Assembly: GCA_002255985.1 (NCBI GenBank)
Contig: NKIR01000009.1
Span: forward strand, 62,001 to 126,000
Source of the DNA: Sphingomonadaceae bacterium PASS1
GTDB taxonomy: Bacteria > Pseudomonadota > Alphaproteobacteria > Sphingomonadales > Sphingomonadaceae
Length of the DNA stretch: 64,000 bases
Direction: 5' to 3'
Part shown: positions 18,356-27,612 of the stretch, piece after piece
Layout: each line of letters starts with the position of its first letter
Numbering within the stretch: the first letter of the stretch is position 1
Made by a program: the position numbers and the translations under genes
The notes under the pieces: generated by a model
Told to the model about the DNA's origin: nothing
The model's database searches: none
What the model saw: the letters and a program-made list of their open reading frames with translations, nothing else

Positions 18356-19927
18356 CTACGTTCCCAGCACGCGGAATAGCTCAGCCATGTCCGTTAGCCC
18401 GGATGAGACTTTGTCTTTCGCATCGTCCCGCATAGGGCGAAAGCCATCCGATTGAGCGATATCCTCAAGCACAGATTGAGGTTGGTTGTCCCGGATCGCA
18501 CTCCGCAGATCGCCATTCATTTCCATAATTTCGTAAACACCGATGCGTCCCGAATATTCTTCAACGGGCACTTGGCTGCGCCGGCGCAGTAACCGCTGTG
18601 CTATGACGCCGTTTAAGGCTTCCGCCAAAAGATAACTTTCGACGCCAAGGTCAAGCAACCGCGCGACAGATGCTGACGCTGAGGCCGTGTGCACTGTGGA
18701 GATAACAAGGTGGCCCGTAAGCGCCGCACGGGTCGCCATCAGCGCGGTATCGGAATCCCGAATTTCACCAACGAAAATGATATCGGGATCTTGCCGCAGC
18801 ATTGAACGAAGGCCAGTGGCAAATTCGAGCCCGATATCTGGCCGCACATTCACCTGAATGACTCCGGGAAGGTCGATTTCTACCGGATCCTCAATCGTAA
18901 TTATTTTATGCGAGCCATCGTTAAGCTGCTCCAGCAATTTGTAAACCGTGGTGGTCTTACCCGATCCTGTAGGACCAGCGACGAGCAATAGCCCAGAAGG
19001 TTGGTGGATGAGTTTTTCAAGCGTGCCAATCATGGCATCGTTCACGCCGAGTTTTGCAAGCGTCGGAAGATCGGAAGCGCGCCCAAGGAAACGCAGCACG
19101 ATCGACTCTCCCCAGACGCCGGGCAAGCAGGATGCGCGAATGTCTACATCTCTTCCGGAGATCCGAAGACTGTGGCGCCCATCCTGCGGAATACGGCGCT
19201 CAGCGATATCCATTCCGCACAGCAATTTGATCCGCGAAGCTATCGCTGCAAAACGAAGCGCTGGAATACTCTTCCAGAGATTTAAAGTGCCATCAATGCG
19301 GAGACGGATTTGCATGTCGCCTTTGAACGGCTCAATGTGAATGTCGCTTGCCCGCCGCGCCATCGCTTCGGAAAACATCGCGTTGATAAATTCGATTGCG
19401 GGTGCGTCTTCGGCAAGCTCGGCAAGCTTCGAATGTCGCCCCGGCGCGGGTTGGGCGTCAAAGTCTTTAACTTGATCTTCCAAGTCAGAAAGTAGCGCGG
19501 TCAACATTCTGTGTGCGATTATGAACTGGTCATCGGGTGATATCTGCCAATGCTCTATCGCTTCTTGGATATTGCTGGTCATCCCGCTGGCCAGCGCCAT
19601 AAAAATATTCCCAGTCAGGTCCTTCCAGACAACAATATCATTTTCGCTTAACCATTTTTCAGAAAAACGAAGACTTTTCTGCGCAGCCAAAACCTGATCA
19701 ATTGCAGGCGCTGTCTTCAGCAATGGCAGCTTTGAAGCATCAGCAATTGTCTCTGCTAATGTTTCATCACCGATGACACCGAGCCTAATAAGCGCGCTGG
19801 CTAACGAACCGCCGCCATGGCCTTGGAACGCAGCGGCCTCGTCTAGATCAGCTTGTGCGACCAATCCACGGTCGAACAGCAATCCAGCGATACTGTTGTT
19901 CAAATTACGGTGGCTTGAGAAAATCAA
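18356..19927 (-). CDS. gspE: Type II secretion assembly ATPase GspE
   Basis: 523 residues from a TTG at 19927. It has an N1/N2 domain, then the catalytic domain with Walker A GPTGSGKTTTVYKLL, an Asp box (ITIEDPVEIDLPGVIQ), Walker B (PDIIFVGEIRDSDTA) and a His box (TGHLVISTVHTASA). The tetracysteine zinc motif of classical GspE is absent: the corresponding stretch RRRSQVPVEEYSGRIGVYE has no cysteine. This hexameric ATPase powers pseudopilus growth. It heads the minus-strand gspE-gspF-pseudopilin operon and is divergent from gspG across an 83-bp gap. Confidence 0.93.
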   Translation of the reverse strand: MIFSSHRNLNNSIAGLLFDRGLVAQADLDEAAAFQGHGGGSLASALIRLGVIGDETLAETIADASKLPLLKTAPAIDQVLAAQKSLRFSEKWLSENDIVVWKDLTGNIFMALASGMTSNIQEAIEHWQISPDDQFIIAHRMLTALLSDLEDQVKDFDAQPAPGRHSKLAELAEDAPAIEFINAMFSEAMARRASDIHIEPFKGDMQIRLRIDGTLNLWKSIPALRFAAIASRIKLLCGMDIAERRIPQDGRHSLRISGRDVDIRASCLPGVWGESIVLRFLGRASDLPTLAKLGVNDAMIGTLEKLIHQPSGLLLVAGPTGSGKTTTVYKLLEQLNDGSHKIITIEDPVEIDLPGVIQVNVRPDIGLEFATGLRSMLRQDPDIIFVGEIRDSDTALMATRAALTGHLVISTVHTASASASVARLLDLGVESYLLAEALNGVIAQRLLRRRSQVPVEEYSGRIGVYEIMEMNGDLRSAIRDNQPQSVLEDIAQSDGFRPMRDDAKDKVSSGLTDMAELFRVLGT

Positions 19928-20010
19928 AATAATATTCTACCCATGAATATAGAAGAGGCCGATTTTTGGCGGCGAACTAGGTTTAATTCGCACGAAAAGT
20001 TAGGGAAACA

Positions 20011-20466
20011 ATGAAGATAACCAAAAATCGCAGTGAAAAAGGTTTCACCTTGGTGGAGATAATCATTGTTCTCGCAATTATTGGTCTCATAATGGCGCTA
20101 GTTGGACCCAGACTAATTGCGCAGTTTGATAAATCGAAATCGGTTACTGCGAAAGCACAAGCAAAGTCGATTGAGTCTGCCGTCATTTCGTTGCAGATCG
20201 ATATCGGCCGTTACCCGACAAATGCAGAGGGATTGGCCTTACTGCACAAGCCTAGCGCCGACGTCGTCGAAAGCTGGCAGGGCCCGTATCTTTCGTCAGA
20301 TTTGCCCGAGGACCCGTGGGGCCGGCCTTATATCTACCGTGAACCCGAGAGCGAAGGCCTTCGACCCACGATTGGCACGCTTGGCAGCGACGGCGTGCAG
20401 GGTGGAACGGGTGCGGCCAAGGACATTTTCATTGGTGACAATAAAAATGCCCCCAAGCCATCATGA
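20011..20466 (+). CDS. gspG: Type II secretion major pseudopilin GspG
   Basis: 151 residues with the prepilin signal EKG|FTLVEIIIVLAIIGLIMALVG and Glu at mature position 5. The GspG C-terminal pattern follows: QIDIGRYPTNAEGLALLHK, then WQGPYL, DPWGRPYIY and LGSDG. These residues normally form the calcium-binding loop. It is the main subunit of the pseudopilus piston. Start ATG 20011 has AGGGAA upstream. Its end overlaps the next pseudopilin gene by 20 bases. Confidence 0.95.
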   Translation: MKITKNRSEKGFTLVEIIIVLAIIGLIMALVGPRLIAQFDKSKSVTAKAQAKSIESAVISLQIDIGRYPTNAEGLALLHKPSADVVESWQGPYLSSDLPEDPWGRPYIYREPESEGLRPTIGTLGSDGVQGGTGAAKDIFIGDNKNAPKPS

Positions 20467-20881
20467 AACCGGTTTCTCGCTGCTTGAAGCTTTGATTGGA
20501 TTAGCATTCAGCGCAGCGTTAATGGCACTGGTGATCGATGCACTCGGAACGGATGCCAAACAAAACCGTATGTTCGTTTCGCGCAGTGATCAGGCAGTGC
20601 AACATATTCGGGGCAAAAGAACGTTCACCACTTTGGCAGCGCAAGCCAAAGGCCAGGGAACATCACAACAGGTTGGCGTACTGCGCATATCGGGGCAACG
20701 GTTGGTGTTATCCCACAGAAGCACGCCAGAAGTCCTCATGGAATGGGCGGATGGTAAAGGCCGACTATCATACAGCACCGATGGACAGCGATGGCGATCG
20801 TCAACTGTCGATGCGGGGCCTGATCTGATCCGTTTTTCTGTCGAGGGCAACAAATCCGCGATCGTTTGGATTGCACCGTGA
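20447..20881 (+). CDS. Type II secretion minor pseudopilin (GspH/I/J-like)
   Basis: 144 residues starting at ATG 20447 inside the 3' end of gspG. The prepilin cleavage site is ETG|FSLLEALIGLAFSAALMALV with Glu at position 5. The rest is a small domain with no strong signature. With the minus-strand pseudopilin it supplies the minor tip subunits; the usual complete H-I-J-K set is reduced here, only this one, the one at 16735 and GspK being visible. The stop shares bases with the GTG start of gspK. Confidence 0.75.
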   Translation: MPPSHHETGFSLLEALIGLAFSAALMALVIDALGTDAKQNRMFVSRSDQAVQHIRGKRTFTTLAAQAKGQGTSQQVGVLRISGQRLVLSHRSTPEVLMEWADGKGRLSYSTDGQRWRSSTVDAGPDLIRFSVEGNKSAIVWIAP

Positions 20882-21885
20882 ATAGCAAATTGAGTCAGGG
20901 ATTTGCAGTGCCTTTCGCTGCCCTGGCCATTGCACTTTTGGCATTAGGATTAGCTTTATCATTGCCAGTTAACGAACAGCTTACGCGCGAGTTGCGTCAC
21001 GCAAAAACGCGGGTCGAACTCGAGCGAGCAGCTATGTCAGCAGAAAGCCGCGTTGCATTTCTGTTACTGACACAACCAATTGGCATCTACGGCCCGGAAA
21101 TAGGCGGAGTGCGCTTGGCTGCGGATGGAACAGTAAAGAGCGGACGAACAGGCTCGACTATAGAGCGAATGATACTCGACGGGCGACCATATCGGTTCCA
21201 GTTCGACAAAAGCACAGAGGTTATCGTGCGGGCTCAGGAGGAATCCGGGCTGATGCACTTCGAAAATACATCATCCGAGCTCATCGCCCGGTTGCTGCGG
21301 GCCTGCGGAGTACCACAGACAGAATCAAGGCCACTGGCCCTGCAAATGATGCGCGCAGAACAGACAGCCGCAAAGGGCCGGCCAATGCAGCGCCAGGATA
21401 TGGCTTCAAACGGAGGCTGGCGTAGCTTTTTAAAAGGTGATCTTCAACGACGGCTCAATACTACCATTTCAGGATTATCTAGCACGACCGGGATGCATGA
21501 GGCGACTGCACCAAGGGCGGTTCTCATGGCCTTACACAAAGGAAATCAGAGGAAAGCTGATGAAATATTCGGGGCGCGAGGCAAGCCAATTAAAACTACC
21601 GAAATGGCAATAAACTACTATCAATTTGCGAGTAGTGACTCTGAATTACCGCAATTTAATAAAATAATGACTGGAAACATTAGGCTGTCCGTAGAGATAA
21701 GAAGAACAAGCTTAACCATGAATTTACCTTTTTATTATTATCAGTCGTCCATGCAGATGGATCGAGACAATCCATTAACCGCCTTTAATGCCGAAAGTCC
21801 GATCTTTAATGCTGGAAACGCACCCAAGTGCTACCAACCGTTGGAAGAGTTCGTTGGAGAACTTCCTAAGGTTATGGAGAATTGA
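20878..21885 (+). CDS. gspK: Type II secretion minor pseudopilin GspK-like
   Basis: 335 residues from GTG 20878, overlapping the previous stop by 4 bases (GTGA). The N-terminus LSQG|FAVPFAALAIALLALGL is a prepilin-type signal lacking Glu at position 5, as is characteristic of GspK. The large extracellular domain (over 280 residues) also fits GspK, the cap of the pseudopilus tip. The stop codon overlaps an ATG at 21885. The C-terminal third is lysine- and asparagine-rich, and the DNA there is less GC-rich than its neighbours. Confidence 0.75.
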   Translation: MNSKLSQGFAVPFAALAIALLALGLALSLPVNEQLTRELRHAKTRVELERAAMSAESRVAFLLLTQPIGIYGPEIGGVRLAADGTVKSGRTGSTIERMILDGRPYRFQFDKSTEVIVRAQEESGLMHFENTSSELIARLLRACGVPQTESRPLALQMMRAEQTAAKGRPMQRQDMASNGGWRSFLKGDLQRRLNTTISGLSSTTGMHEATAPRAVLMALHKGNQRKADEIFGARGKPIKTTEMAINYYQFASSDSELPQFNKIMTGNIRLSVEIRRTSLTMNLPFYYYQSSMQMDRDNPLTAFNAESPIFNAGNAPKCYQPLEEFVGELPKVMEN

Positions 21886-22882
21886 TGCCGGTTCCGCTTG
21901 GGCAACTGTCGGCTCATACCTTTTTTCTAAAAACGAGATCATCCCACGCTATGTATGCCGCTTCGAATATATCAAACGACCACCGGAATTAAAACGACAT
22001 CAGTTTCAGGCATCGTGCCTGTTGCAGGCGCAATACAGCGCCCCATTCCTCAATTCGGAATCTATCGTCATCCAAGACAGCGATGGCGCCGCGATATGGT
22101 GGTGGGATTCAGCGACGGGCTCAAATGATCCGCGCACGGCCGCTGTAACAAAACGCAATTCCCTACCCGAAAGTGTTTGCGTGCAATTGCCGGACGGGTG
22201 GCATCATATCCGCCTCGAATGCGGTTATGAAGCGCGTCACGTGCAACGCGGCATGGTTATCCAGTCGATGTGGAAGCGAACACCGTTCGAACTATCCGAT
22301 TGGGTAAATCTACAAGGTCGCGACATAAACGGCACCCAATTGGGCGGTATCGTTCCGTCGCCTACCGATGCACCACCCCTGCCGGAACCACTCCGACCTC
22401 GCGGGGGGCGGGTGCTGTCACATGTCATTAGCACGCGTGACTCTGTCATCATCACCGCTGCAGTGCTTTCTGCAGCGTTAGGCGGTTGGTGGTATGGAAA
22501 AGCAGAGGCCATCAATCAGTCAACGGAAGTCGCCAAGGCCGAAGCAGACCGGCTTGAACGCTTTGTCTCAAGTTACGACCTTTTTGCTCGGGGACGAGCG
22601 CAGCAAGCACACATCAAAGTCGCAAACGATATCCTTGGCCCAAGTCGCGCTCCGACCGATCTGATGGCCGCTTTGTCAATTGTCGAAAACAGCAATCTGC
22701 AGGTTTCATCTGCCAAAATTGACAGCAAGACATTTGAAATTTCGATTGTTCCCGATGCCAATCCTGACAAGCTGCGTTCAATTGCAGCAAGCATCGAAGC
22801 GATGCCCGGAATTGCACAAGTTGTCTCTCGCGACGCAGATGGTGCGAGCGAAATTATGCTAACCGCGGATGTCGGCTCATGA
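21788..22882 (+). CDS. GspL-like cytoplasmic-membrane protein; start uncertain
   Basis: A cytoplasmic region of roughly 190 residues is followed by one membrane span (SVIITAAVLSAALGGWWYG) and a periplasmic coil plus small domain (TDLMAALSIVENSNLQVSSAKID). That order matches GspL, which links GspE to the inner-membrane platform, and it lies between gspK and a gspM-like gene. The only canonical start in frame is ATG 21788, overlapping gspK by 98 bases. The naturally placed ATG at 21885, overlapping the gspK stop, is in another frame but would join this frame by a one-base shift at a T6 run at about 21919-21924. It overlaps the next gene by 4 bases. Confidence 0.65.
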   Translation: MPKVRSLMLETHPSATNRWKSSLENFLRLWRIDAGSAWATVGSYLFSKNEIIPRYVCRFEYIKRPPELKRHQFQASCLLQAQYSAPFLNSESIVIQDSDGAAIWWWDSATGSNDPRTAAVTKRNSLPESVCVQLPDGWHHIRLECGYEARHVQRGMVIQSMWKRTPFELSDWVNLQGRDINGTQLGGIVPSPTDAPPLPEPLRPRGGRVLSHVISTRDSVIITAAVLSAALGGWWYGKAEAINQSTEVAKAEADRLERFVSSYDLFARGRAQQAHIKVANDILGPSRAPTDLMAALSIVENSNLQVSSAKIDSKTFEISIVPDANPDKLRSIAASIEAMPGIAQVVSRDADGASEIMLTADVGS

Positions 22883-23469
22883 TCGGTAACGCAATTGCTG
22901 CCATCCGCGAATGGCAGCCAACTGCGCGTGAGGCGCGGCTGCTGCAGTTGCTGCCCGCGCTGCTTGCCGGCGCTTGGCTATATAGCGCGTACACCGGAAT
23001 GCAGTCGGCAGATGAGATCGGATCGGCGACGCAAATGCGCCTCGCCGATGCGCGGGCAAAGTTCAAGCGCATGTCGGACAATGATTGGCGTAACGATTTG
23101 GCTCAGCAGCATGCGCGCCTTGAGGGTTTAACGATGTTAGATCCGACACCTGCCATCAGCCTGCTTCGGATGCGTGGCGAAGTCAGCGAACTGGCCATGG
23201 CCGCCGGACTGACTGACGTAAAGTTTATCGAAGCAACATCCTCAAGCGAGTTTGACGTTAAAAAGGCAAATGCGCGGGGATTTTCAAAGCTGACGACGAC
23301 TTTTGAATGCGACTTCGACTGGGCAGGACTTGGCGCTTTACTGGACCAGATCGAAGCCAGTGCACGTGCCTATCTGATTGAAGGCATTGAAGTGCGGAAC
23401 GACGGCGAAAAGCAACGGATGCGGATCAGCCTGAAGGCGTTGCATCGCGTCGCGGGGTCAGCGTCATGA
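22879..23469 (+). CDS. GspM-like type II secretion protein
   Basis: 196 residues. A short cytoplasmic N-terminus is followed by a span (LLQLLPALLAGAWLYSAYTGM), then a coiled coil and a ferredoxin-like periplasmic domain (SVSELAMAAGLTDV-like region to LLDQIEASARAYLIEGIEV). This is the architecture of GspM/PilO proteins that pair with GspL. It overlaps its neighbours on both sides by 4 bases (ATGA), indicating coupled translation. Sequence similarity to classical GspM is weak, so the call rests mainly on position and topology. Confidence 0.7.
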   Translation: MIGNAIAAIREWQPTAREARLLQLLPALLAGAWLYSAYTGMQSADEIGSATQMRLADARAKFKRMSDNDWRNDLAQQHARLEGLTMLDPTPAISLLRMRGEVSELAMAAGLTDVKFIEATSSSEFDVKKANARGFSKLTTTFECDFDWAGLGALLDQIEASARAYLIEGIEVRNDGEKQRMRISLKALHRVAGSAS

Positions 23470-24158
23470 TGCGGACCAGTCTTATCGTCGCGTGCGCCGC
23501 TGCTGCGCTTTTTGCATATGTTGGTGGACGCGTGTTCGGCGCGCCAACGTCGGCCTATGCGGCAGGCATTAGCTTATCTGCGCTAAAGGTGGCTTCGCTT
23601 CCCGACGCAAGTCGACTTGCGCGCGAAACACGCGCGCAGATGGATTCGCTGCCCCCGACAATTTGGACGCAATCGGGCTCACCGGCATTAGACGAAAACA
23701 GCTTTGCGCAGGCCGATCCGGTGACGGCGTATCCCGAGGTTGCGGTGGTTGCACAATATGTACCCCCACCTGCACCGCCAAAGCCGGCTGAACCCAATCC
23801 AGCTGACATTGCCACCGCGTTTGGCAAAAGCATTGCGGCCATTGCCAGAACGAACGGGCGTTACGAAGTCGTAATCGTAGACCGCGACGCCGGTGAACGC
23901 AGAATATTGGCGGTCGGCGATACCTATAAAAACGGGTGGAAGATCGCTGGCATACAAAATGGTTCGGTCACGCTTCGCAAGCGATCCCAAAGCATATTGG
24001 CTGTAGCCCGTCGGGCCGGAACGGAAGGACGCCAAGTCATTATGGCAAATGTAGCCGGCCAATATCGCAGCCAAGCGGCGGCGCGATCCAGTAACTTGGA
24101 ATCTCCGCCCTCACTTTCGCGCAAAAAAATTTCACGTCACGATGCCGCCAGGAATTAG
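23466..24158 (+). CDS. gspC: GspC-like type II secretion protein
   Basis: 230 residues. One N-terminal membrane span (SLIVACAAAALFAYVGGRVF) is followed by a proline-rich linker (YVPPPAPPKPAEPNPAD) and a small HR-type domain around residues 120-185, with RRILAVGDTYKNGWKIAGI and VTLRKRSQS. This domain contacts the secretin N0 domain in known systems. No PDZ domain is present, the tail being short and basic. It overlaps the gspM-like gene by 4 bases and precedes gspD by 8, matching a C-D pair. Confidence 0.78.
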   Translation: MMRTSLIVACAAAALFAYVGGRVFGAPTSAYAAGISLSALKVASLPDASRLARETRAQMDSLPPTIWTQSGSPALDENSFAQADPVTAYPEVAVVAQYVPPPAPPKPAEPNPADIATAFGKSIAAIARTNGRYEVVIVDRDAGERRILAVGDTYKNGWKIAGIQNGSVTLRKRSQSILAVARRAGTEGRQVIMANVAGQYRSQAAARSSNLESPPSLSRKKISRHDAARN

Positions 24159-24166
24159 GACTGATC

Positions 24167-26320
24167 ATGCATAAGTTACAATATACAGCGGCATTGCTAT
24201 CGGTAGCGGCAGCGTTGACGGGCTTCGCCGAAAAAGAACAGCCGCGGATCGTGTTCGAGCCGCTGCCATTGTCGAACGACCTGTCTTTCCCAAGGCCTGA
24301 TGCTGCGCTTGATAAGCGTCCTGACGTGTCGCGCATCGAAGTCCTGATTGAAGGCCCAGTCAACATTGTCGACCAGGCACCGATTTCCGAAGCGGACATA
24401 GCCGCGCTTATCCCCGATCAAACCGTGGCAGCTACTTTGCCGCCCCAACCGCTCGGGCAATTTGCCGAGATAATGCTCGGGCAGGTTTTGAACGTCCCCT
24501 ACATCCTTGGTCCAGGCGTTGCCCAACGACGCGATATCATTAGCATGAGCGGCCCCAAAGATATGTCTTCGCGGAAATTCTTTCGCCTCGCGGAAAAGGC
24601 CCTCAATCAATATGGGCTGGTATTGACCCAGCAGTCCGGCGCCATCGTCGTAAGCGAGGGCTCCGTCCGCAAGACAGTATCGTCACCCAATAGCGTCGTT
24701 CATGTCGCCGCACTTAAAGACGTATCGGCAGTACCAGCCGCCGGGGTGGTGTCAGACGTTATTGGTGGCGGATCGGTCACGGTAGAGACGGTAGCAGACG
24801 TGAATGGCATCATCCTTTCGGGAGAGGCCGGCAATGTTTCAGACGCGAGCCAGCTTCTGTCGGGTATCGACCGCCCGGAATTCGTCGGGTCACGCGTCGC
24901 ACGTATTACCCCGGTACTTTGGAGCGCAGATGTGCTCGCAGAGAAGCTACGTGAATTGCTGGCCAGCGAAGGCTTTGCAATCGGAACAAGCGGATCAGGT
25001 GGAACCAATCTTGTCCATTTGGAAAAGCCAGACTGTCTCTTGCTGTTTTCAGATGACGCGCGCCTCTTTAATCGCGTGATGTATTGGGTGAACCAGCTTG
25101 ACTCACTTGATGGCGCAGGCGGCGATCATGCCGGGTATTTCGTTTACAAGGCGCGCAATGCGACCGCGTCCGAACTGGGTAATCTGGTCTCGCGCACAAA
25201 CGCAGGCGGCGAGGAAACGTCCATTCAGCCAGCTGATGGCAATATGGATGACGGGTCCCAATCCACGTCGGGTCCGCGAAAAGGTCGTCCTGCTCTTGGC
25301 TTGCCGGGTACAGCTGGTGGTGACACAAGCAGCGCGAGTGGCAAGATTGTCATCGACAATGCCGGAAACCGCATCCTATTTCGTGGAACCCGAAGAGAAT
25401 ATGCCCAGCTATACCGATTGTTGAACGAACTCGACGTTCCCGCCAAACAGGTGCTGGTTGAAATCACGATTGCTGAAGTCGCACTCACGGATGAAACTCG
25501 GTTCGGGATGGAATGGTTTCTTGACCGACAACTGTCGAATGGTTCCATTCAGGGCACAACGACGGGCGGGCTGTCGCGTGAACTTGGCGGGCTTGGCGTG
25601 ACTTTTGCCCGCGGCTTTTCACAAACCTCGGTAACCGCGGCCCTGAGCGCGATCGCGACCAACCAGAATCTGAATATATTGTCGACACCAAGGTTGCTCG
25701 CCCGATCAGGTGGAGAAGCCCAGATCCTGATTGGCAATGACATTCCCATCATCAGTTCGCAACGCGCCGGTGGTGTCCAATCGGGTGGCGACACAGATAT
25801 TCTGCAAACGGTCCAATATCGTCAAACGGGCGTCATCTTGAACATTCGTCCGGTTGTCCTGAGCAACGACCGGATTGATATCGAGATTTTCCAGGAAGTG
25901 TCCAGCCAACAGCCCAACGTCACGTCATCCATCGGTAGCCCAGTGATCAGCAACCGATCGGTCACGACGCGGCTTTCACTGCGTGAAGGCATGACTGCGG
26001 TATTGGGCGGGATGATACAGGACAGCACCTCGGTTGGTCAGCGCGGTGTTCCTTTGTTGAAAGATATCCCCCTACTTGGCCGGGCATTCCGCGTCGACAG
26101 CGCGACGAAACGCAAGACCGAGCTGCTGATATTAGTAACACCGCGTGTCATCAAAGAAGACAGGGACATGCAAAACATCACCGCTGCATTCAGCGGGTCG
26201 ATGAATAACATGATGAACGGCCGCGGTCAGAAAACCTTCACATTGATCCCCTGGCTGCCGGGACAGGCGATGCCCGAACACCGCCATTTCCGTTTTGCCA
26301 AAGAAAATTCAAAGGAGTGA
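24167..26320 (+). CDS. gspD: Type II secretion outer-membrane secretin GspD
   Basis: 717 residues. N-domains occupy about residues 90-430: N0 LGQFAEIMLGQVLNVPYILG, N1, N2 and an N3 region with a Gly/Ser-rich insert near 365-390. The secretin beta-barrel domain begins at VLVEITIAEVALTDETRFGMEWF and contains GNDIPIISSQ, VLGGMIQDS and VPLLKDIPLLGRAFR, ending with LLILVTPRVI. It forms the outer-membrane channel. The signal sequence ends LTGFAEKE: the spot where a lipoprotein cysteine is expected holds Phe (residue 20). The next gene begins 5 bases after the stop. Confidence 0.95.
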   Translation: MHKLQYTAALLSVAAALTGFAEKEQPRIVFEPLPLSNDLSFPRPDAALDKRPDVSRIEVLIEGPVNIVDQAPISEADIAALIPDQTVAATLPPQPLGQFAEIMLGQVLNVPYILGPGVAQRRDIISMSGPKDMSSRKFFRLAEKALNQYGLVLTQQSGAIVVSEGSVRKTVSSPNSVVHVAALKDVSAVPAAGVVSDVIGGGSVTVETVADVNGIILSGEAGNVSDASQLLSGIDRPEFVGSRVARITPVLWSADVLAEKLRELLASEGFAIGTSGSGGTNLVHLEKPDCLLLFSDDARLFNRVMYWVNQLDSLDGAGGDHAGYFVYKARNATASELGNLVSRTNAGGEETSIQPADGNMDDGSQSTSGPRKGRPALGLPGTAGGDTSSASGKIVIDNAGNRILFRGTRREYAQLYRLLNELDVPAKQVLVEITIAEVALTDETRFGMEWFLDRQLSNGSIQGTTTGGLSRELGGLGVTFARGFSQTSVTAALSAIATNQNLNILSTPRLLARSGGEAQILIGNDIPIISSQRAGGVQSGGDTDILQTVQYRQTGVILNIRPVVLSNDRIDIEIFQEVSSQQPNVTSSIGSPVISNRSVTTRLSLREGMTAVLGGMIQDSTSVGQRGVPLLKDIPLLGRAFRVDSATKRKTELLILVTPRVIKEDRDMQNITAAFSGSMNNMMNGRGQKTFTLIPWLPGQAMPEHRHFRFAKENSKE

Positions 26321-26325
26321 ATACA

Positions 26326-26811
26326 ATGTTTCTCAAAAATGCTGCAATCGGCTTGCTGCTAGTTGGCGGAGTTGTATCCGTCCCTCAAATCGTCCGGAGT
26401 GACAGTGCGTCGCTGCAAGTCAAAGATGCATGGGCAAATCCGACGGCGTCTGGCCAATCGGTGGCCGCAGGCTATTTTGTGGTGCACAACCGGACAAATC
26501 GCGCTGAAGTATTGCGTGGTGCCTCAAGTCCAGCTGCGCAGAACCTTCAATTCCATACATCGTCGCTGGTCGGCGGTGTTGCGCGGATGCGCAAAGTCGA
26601 GCGTTTCAATATTCCCGCTGGCGGACAACTGAAGCTTGCGCCGGGCGGAAATCACCTGATGCTGATCGGCGTTAAACAGCAGTTTAAAGTCGGCGAAACA
26701 GTGCCCGTTACCTTGCATTTCAACAGCGGCGCATCCGTCAAAGTGAAGCTAGAAATCAAGAATGCAGACAAGTCGTCTTCGTCAAATGGGGGCCATCATG
26801 GCCATCATTAA
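26326..26811 (+). CDS. PCuAC-family periplasmic copper chaperone
   Basis: 161 residues from ATG 26326, with AAGGAG 8 bases upstream that overlaps the gspD stop region. A signal peptide (LLLVGGVVSVPQIVRS) comes first. The Cu(I) motif H-x10-M-x21-H-x-M is exactly satisfied: FHTSSLVGGVARM then 21 residues to NHLM. The C-terminus is histidine-rich (SNGGHHGHH), a likely extra metal site. Known members pass copper to Sco proteins and oxidases. A Sco gene starts within its last codons, so the copper proteins are coupled to each other and to the secretin gene. Confidence 0.93.
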   Translation: MFLKNAAIGLLLVGGVVSVPQIVRSDSASLQVKDAWANPTASGQSVAAGYFVVHNRTNRAEVLRGASSPAAQNLQFHTSSLVGGVARMRKVERFNIPAGGQLKLAPGGNHLMLIGVKQQFKVGETVPVTLHFNSGASVKVKLEIKNADKSSSSNGGHHGHH

Positions 26812-27433
26812 ATCTGTCGTAAATCGGCTGCGGCATCCCGTCGGCGCCGCAGGCCTTGCGCTCGCGGTGACCGCAATGGCGTACACAGGCTATGCGAATA
26901 TTGCAGGCAATGCACAGGCACCATCTGCCTTTTCGGGCCTTACACTGACTGATGACAAGGGCCGGGACTTTGATTTCGCTAGTCTGTCGGGGCGGCCGGT
27001 TGCCGTATTTTTCGGTTTCACACACTGCCCTGATGTCTGCCCGATGACTTTGCATCGCCTTGGGTTCTTACGACAAAAAATTGGTCCGGAATTTGACCGG
27101 ATTAAAATTGTCTTCGTATCGCTCGATCCAAAGCGCGACACGCCTGAAGTGTTGAAAAATTACATGGAAGGCCAACCCGTTCGGGTGACCGGACTGACTG
27201 GAACAGAAGCGGATATAGCCAAGATGGCCAAACGTTTTGACGTGTTTCACGAAGTGATCCGCGTTCCGGGGCAAGACTACACCGTAGATCATACCGCATC
27301 GATTTTTCTGGTCGACAAAAAGGGTCGGCGGTCGGGCGAAATTACGATGGATGCGGACGAGTCGGAATATGAAAAAAAGCTTCGCCAGCTACTGCAAGGC
27401 TCCACAAATTTGCATCCGAAAAATCAGATCTAA
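26798..27433 (+). CDS. SCO1/SenC-family copper delivery protein 1
   Basis: About 211 residues from ATG 26798 (26786 is possible), overlapping the PCuAC gene. An N-terminal anchor (AAGLALAVTAMAYTGYANIA) precedes a thioredoxin fold. The copper ligands are CPDVCPM and the histidine in VDHTASIF. Sco proteins load copper into oxidases or reduce their site cysteines. Cytochrome oxidase genes are not nearby; the multicopper-oxidase-like genes downstream are the obvious clients here. Confidence 0.93.
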   Translation: MAIIKSVVNRLRHPVGAAGLALAVTAMAYTGYANIAGNAQAPSAFSGLTLTDDKGRDFDFASLSGRPVAVFFGFTHCPDVCPMTLHRLGFLRQKIGPEFDRIKIVFVSLDPKRDTPEVLKNYMEGQPVRVTGLTGTEADIAKMAKRFDVFHEVIRVPGQDYTVDHTASIFLVDKKGRRSGEITMDADESEYEKKLRQLLQGSTNLHPKNQI

Positions 27434-27612
27434 TAAAGACCAACGCCATTTATTCTCATAATGGAAGCGATTAAATCTAATCCCCGGTTTTTAAAGCGAG
27501 AATGAAACCAAGTTGGCGATGATATCATGGTTAACTGACTCGCGTGTAAATTTTACCTTCAACTAAAAGCTGCATTCAGAATGTATCTCTTTCCCAATTT
27601 AGGTCGCAGACA
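27434..27612. other. AT-rich gap before the oxidase pair
   Basis: About 180 AT-rich bases with no gene. This is the largest gap in the plus-strand cluster between gspG and the prepilin peptidase, so a separate promoter for the oxidase operon is plausible; no clear -35/-10 pair could be assigned. Confidence 0.4.
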
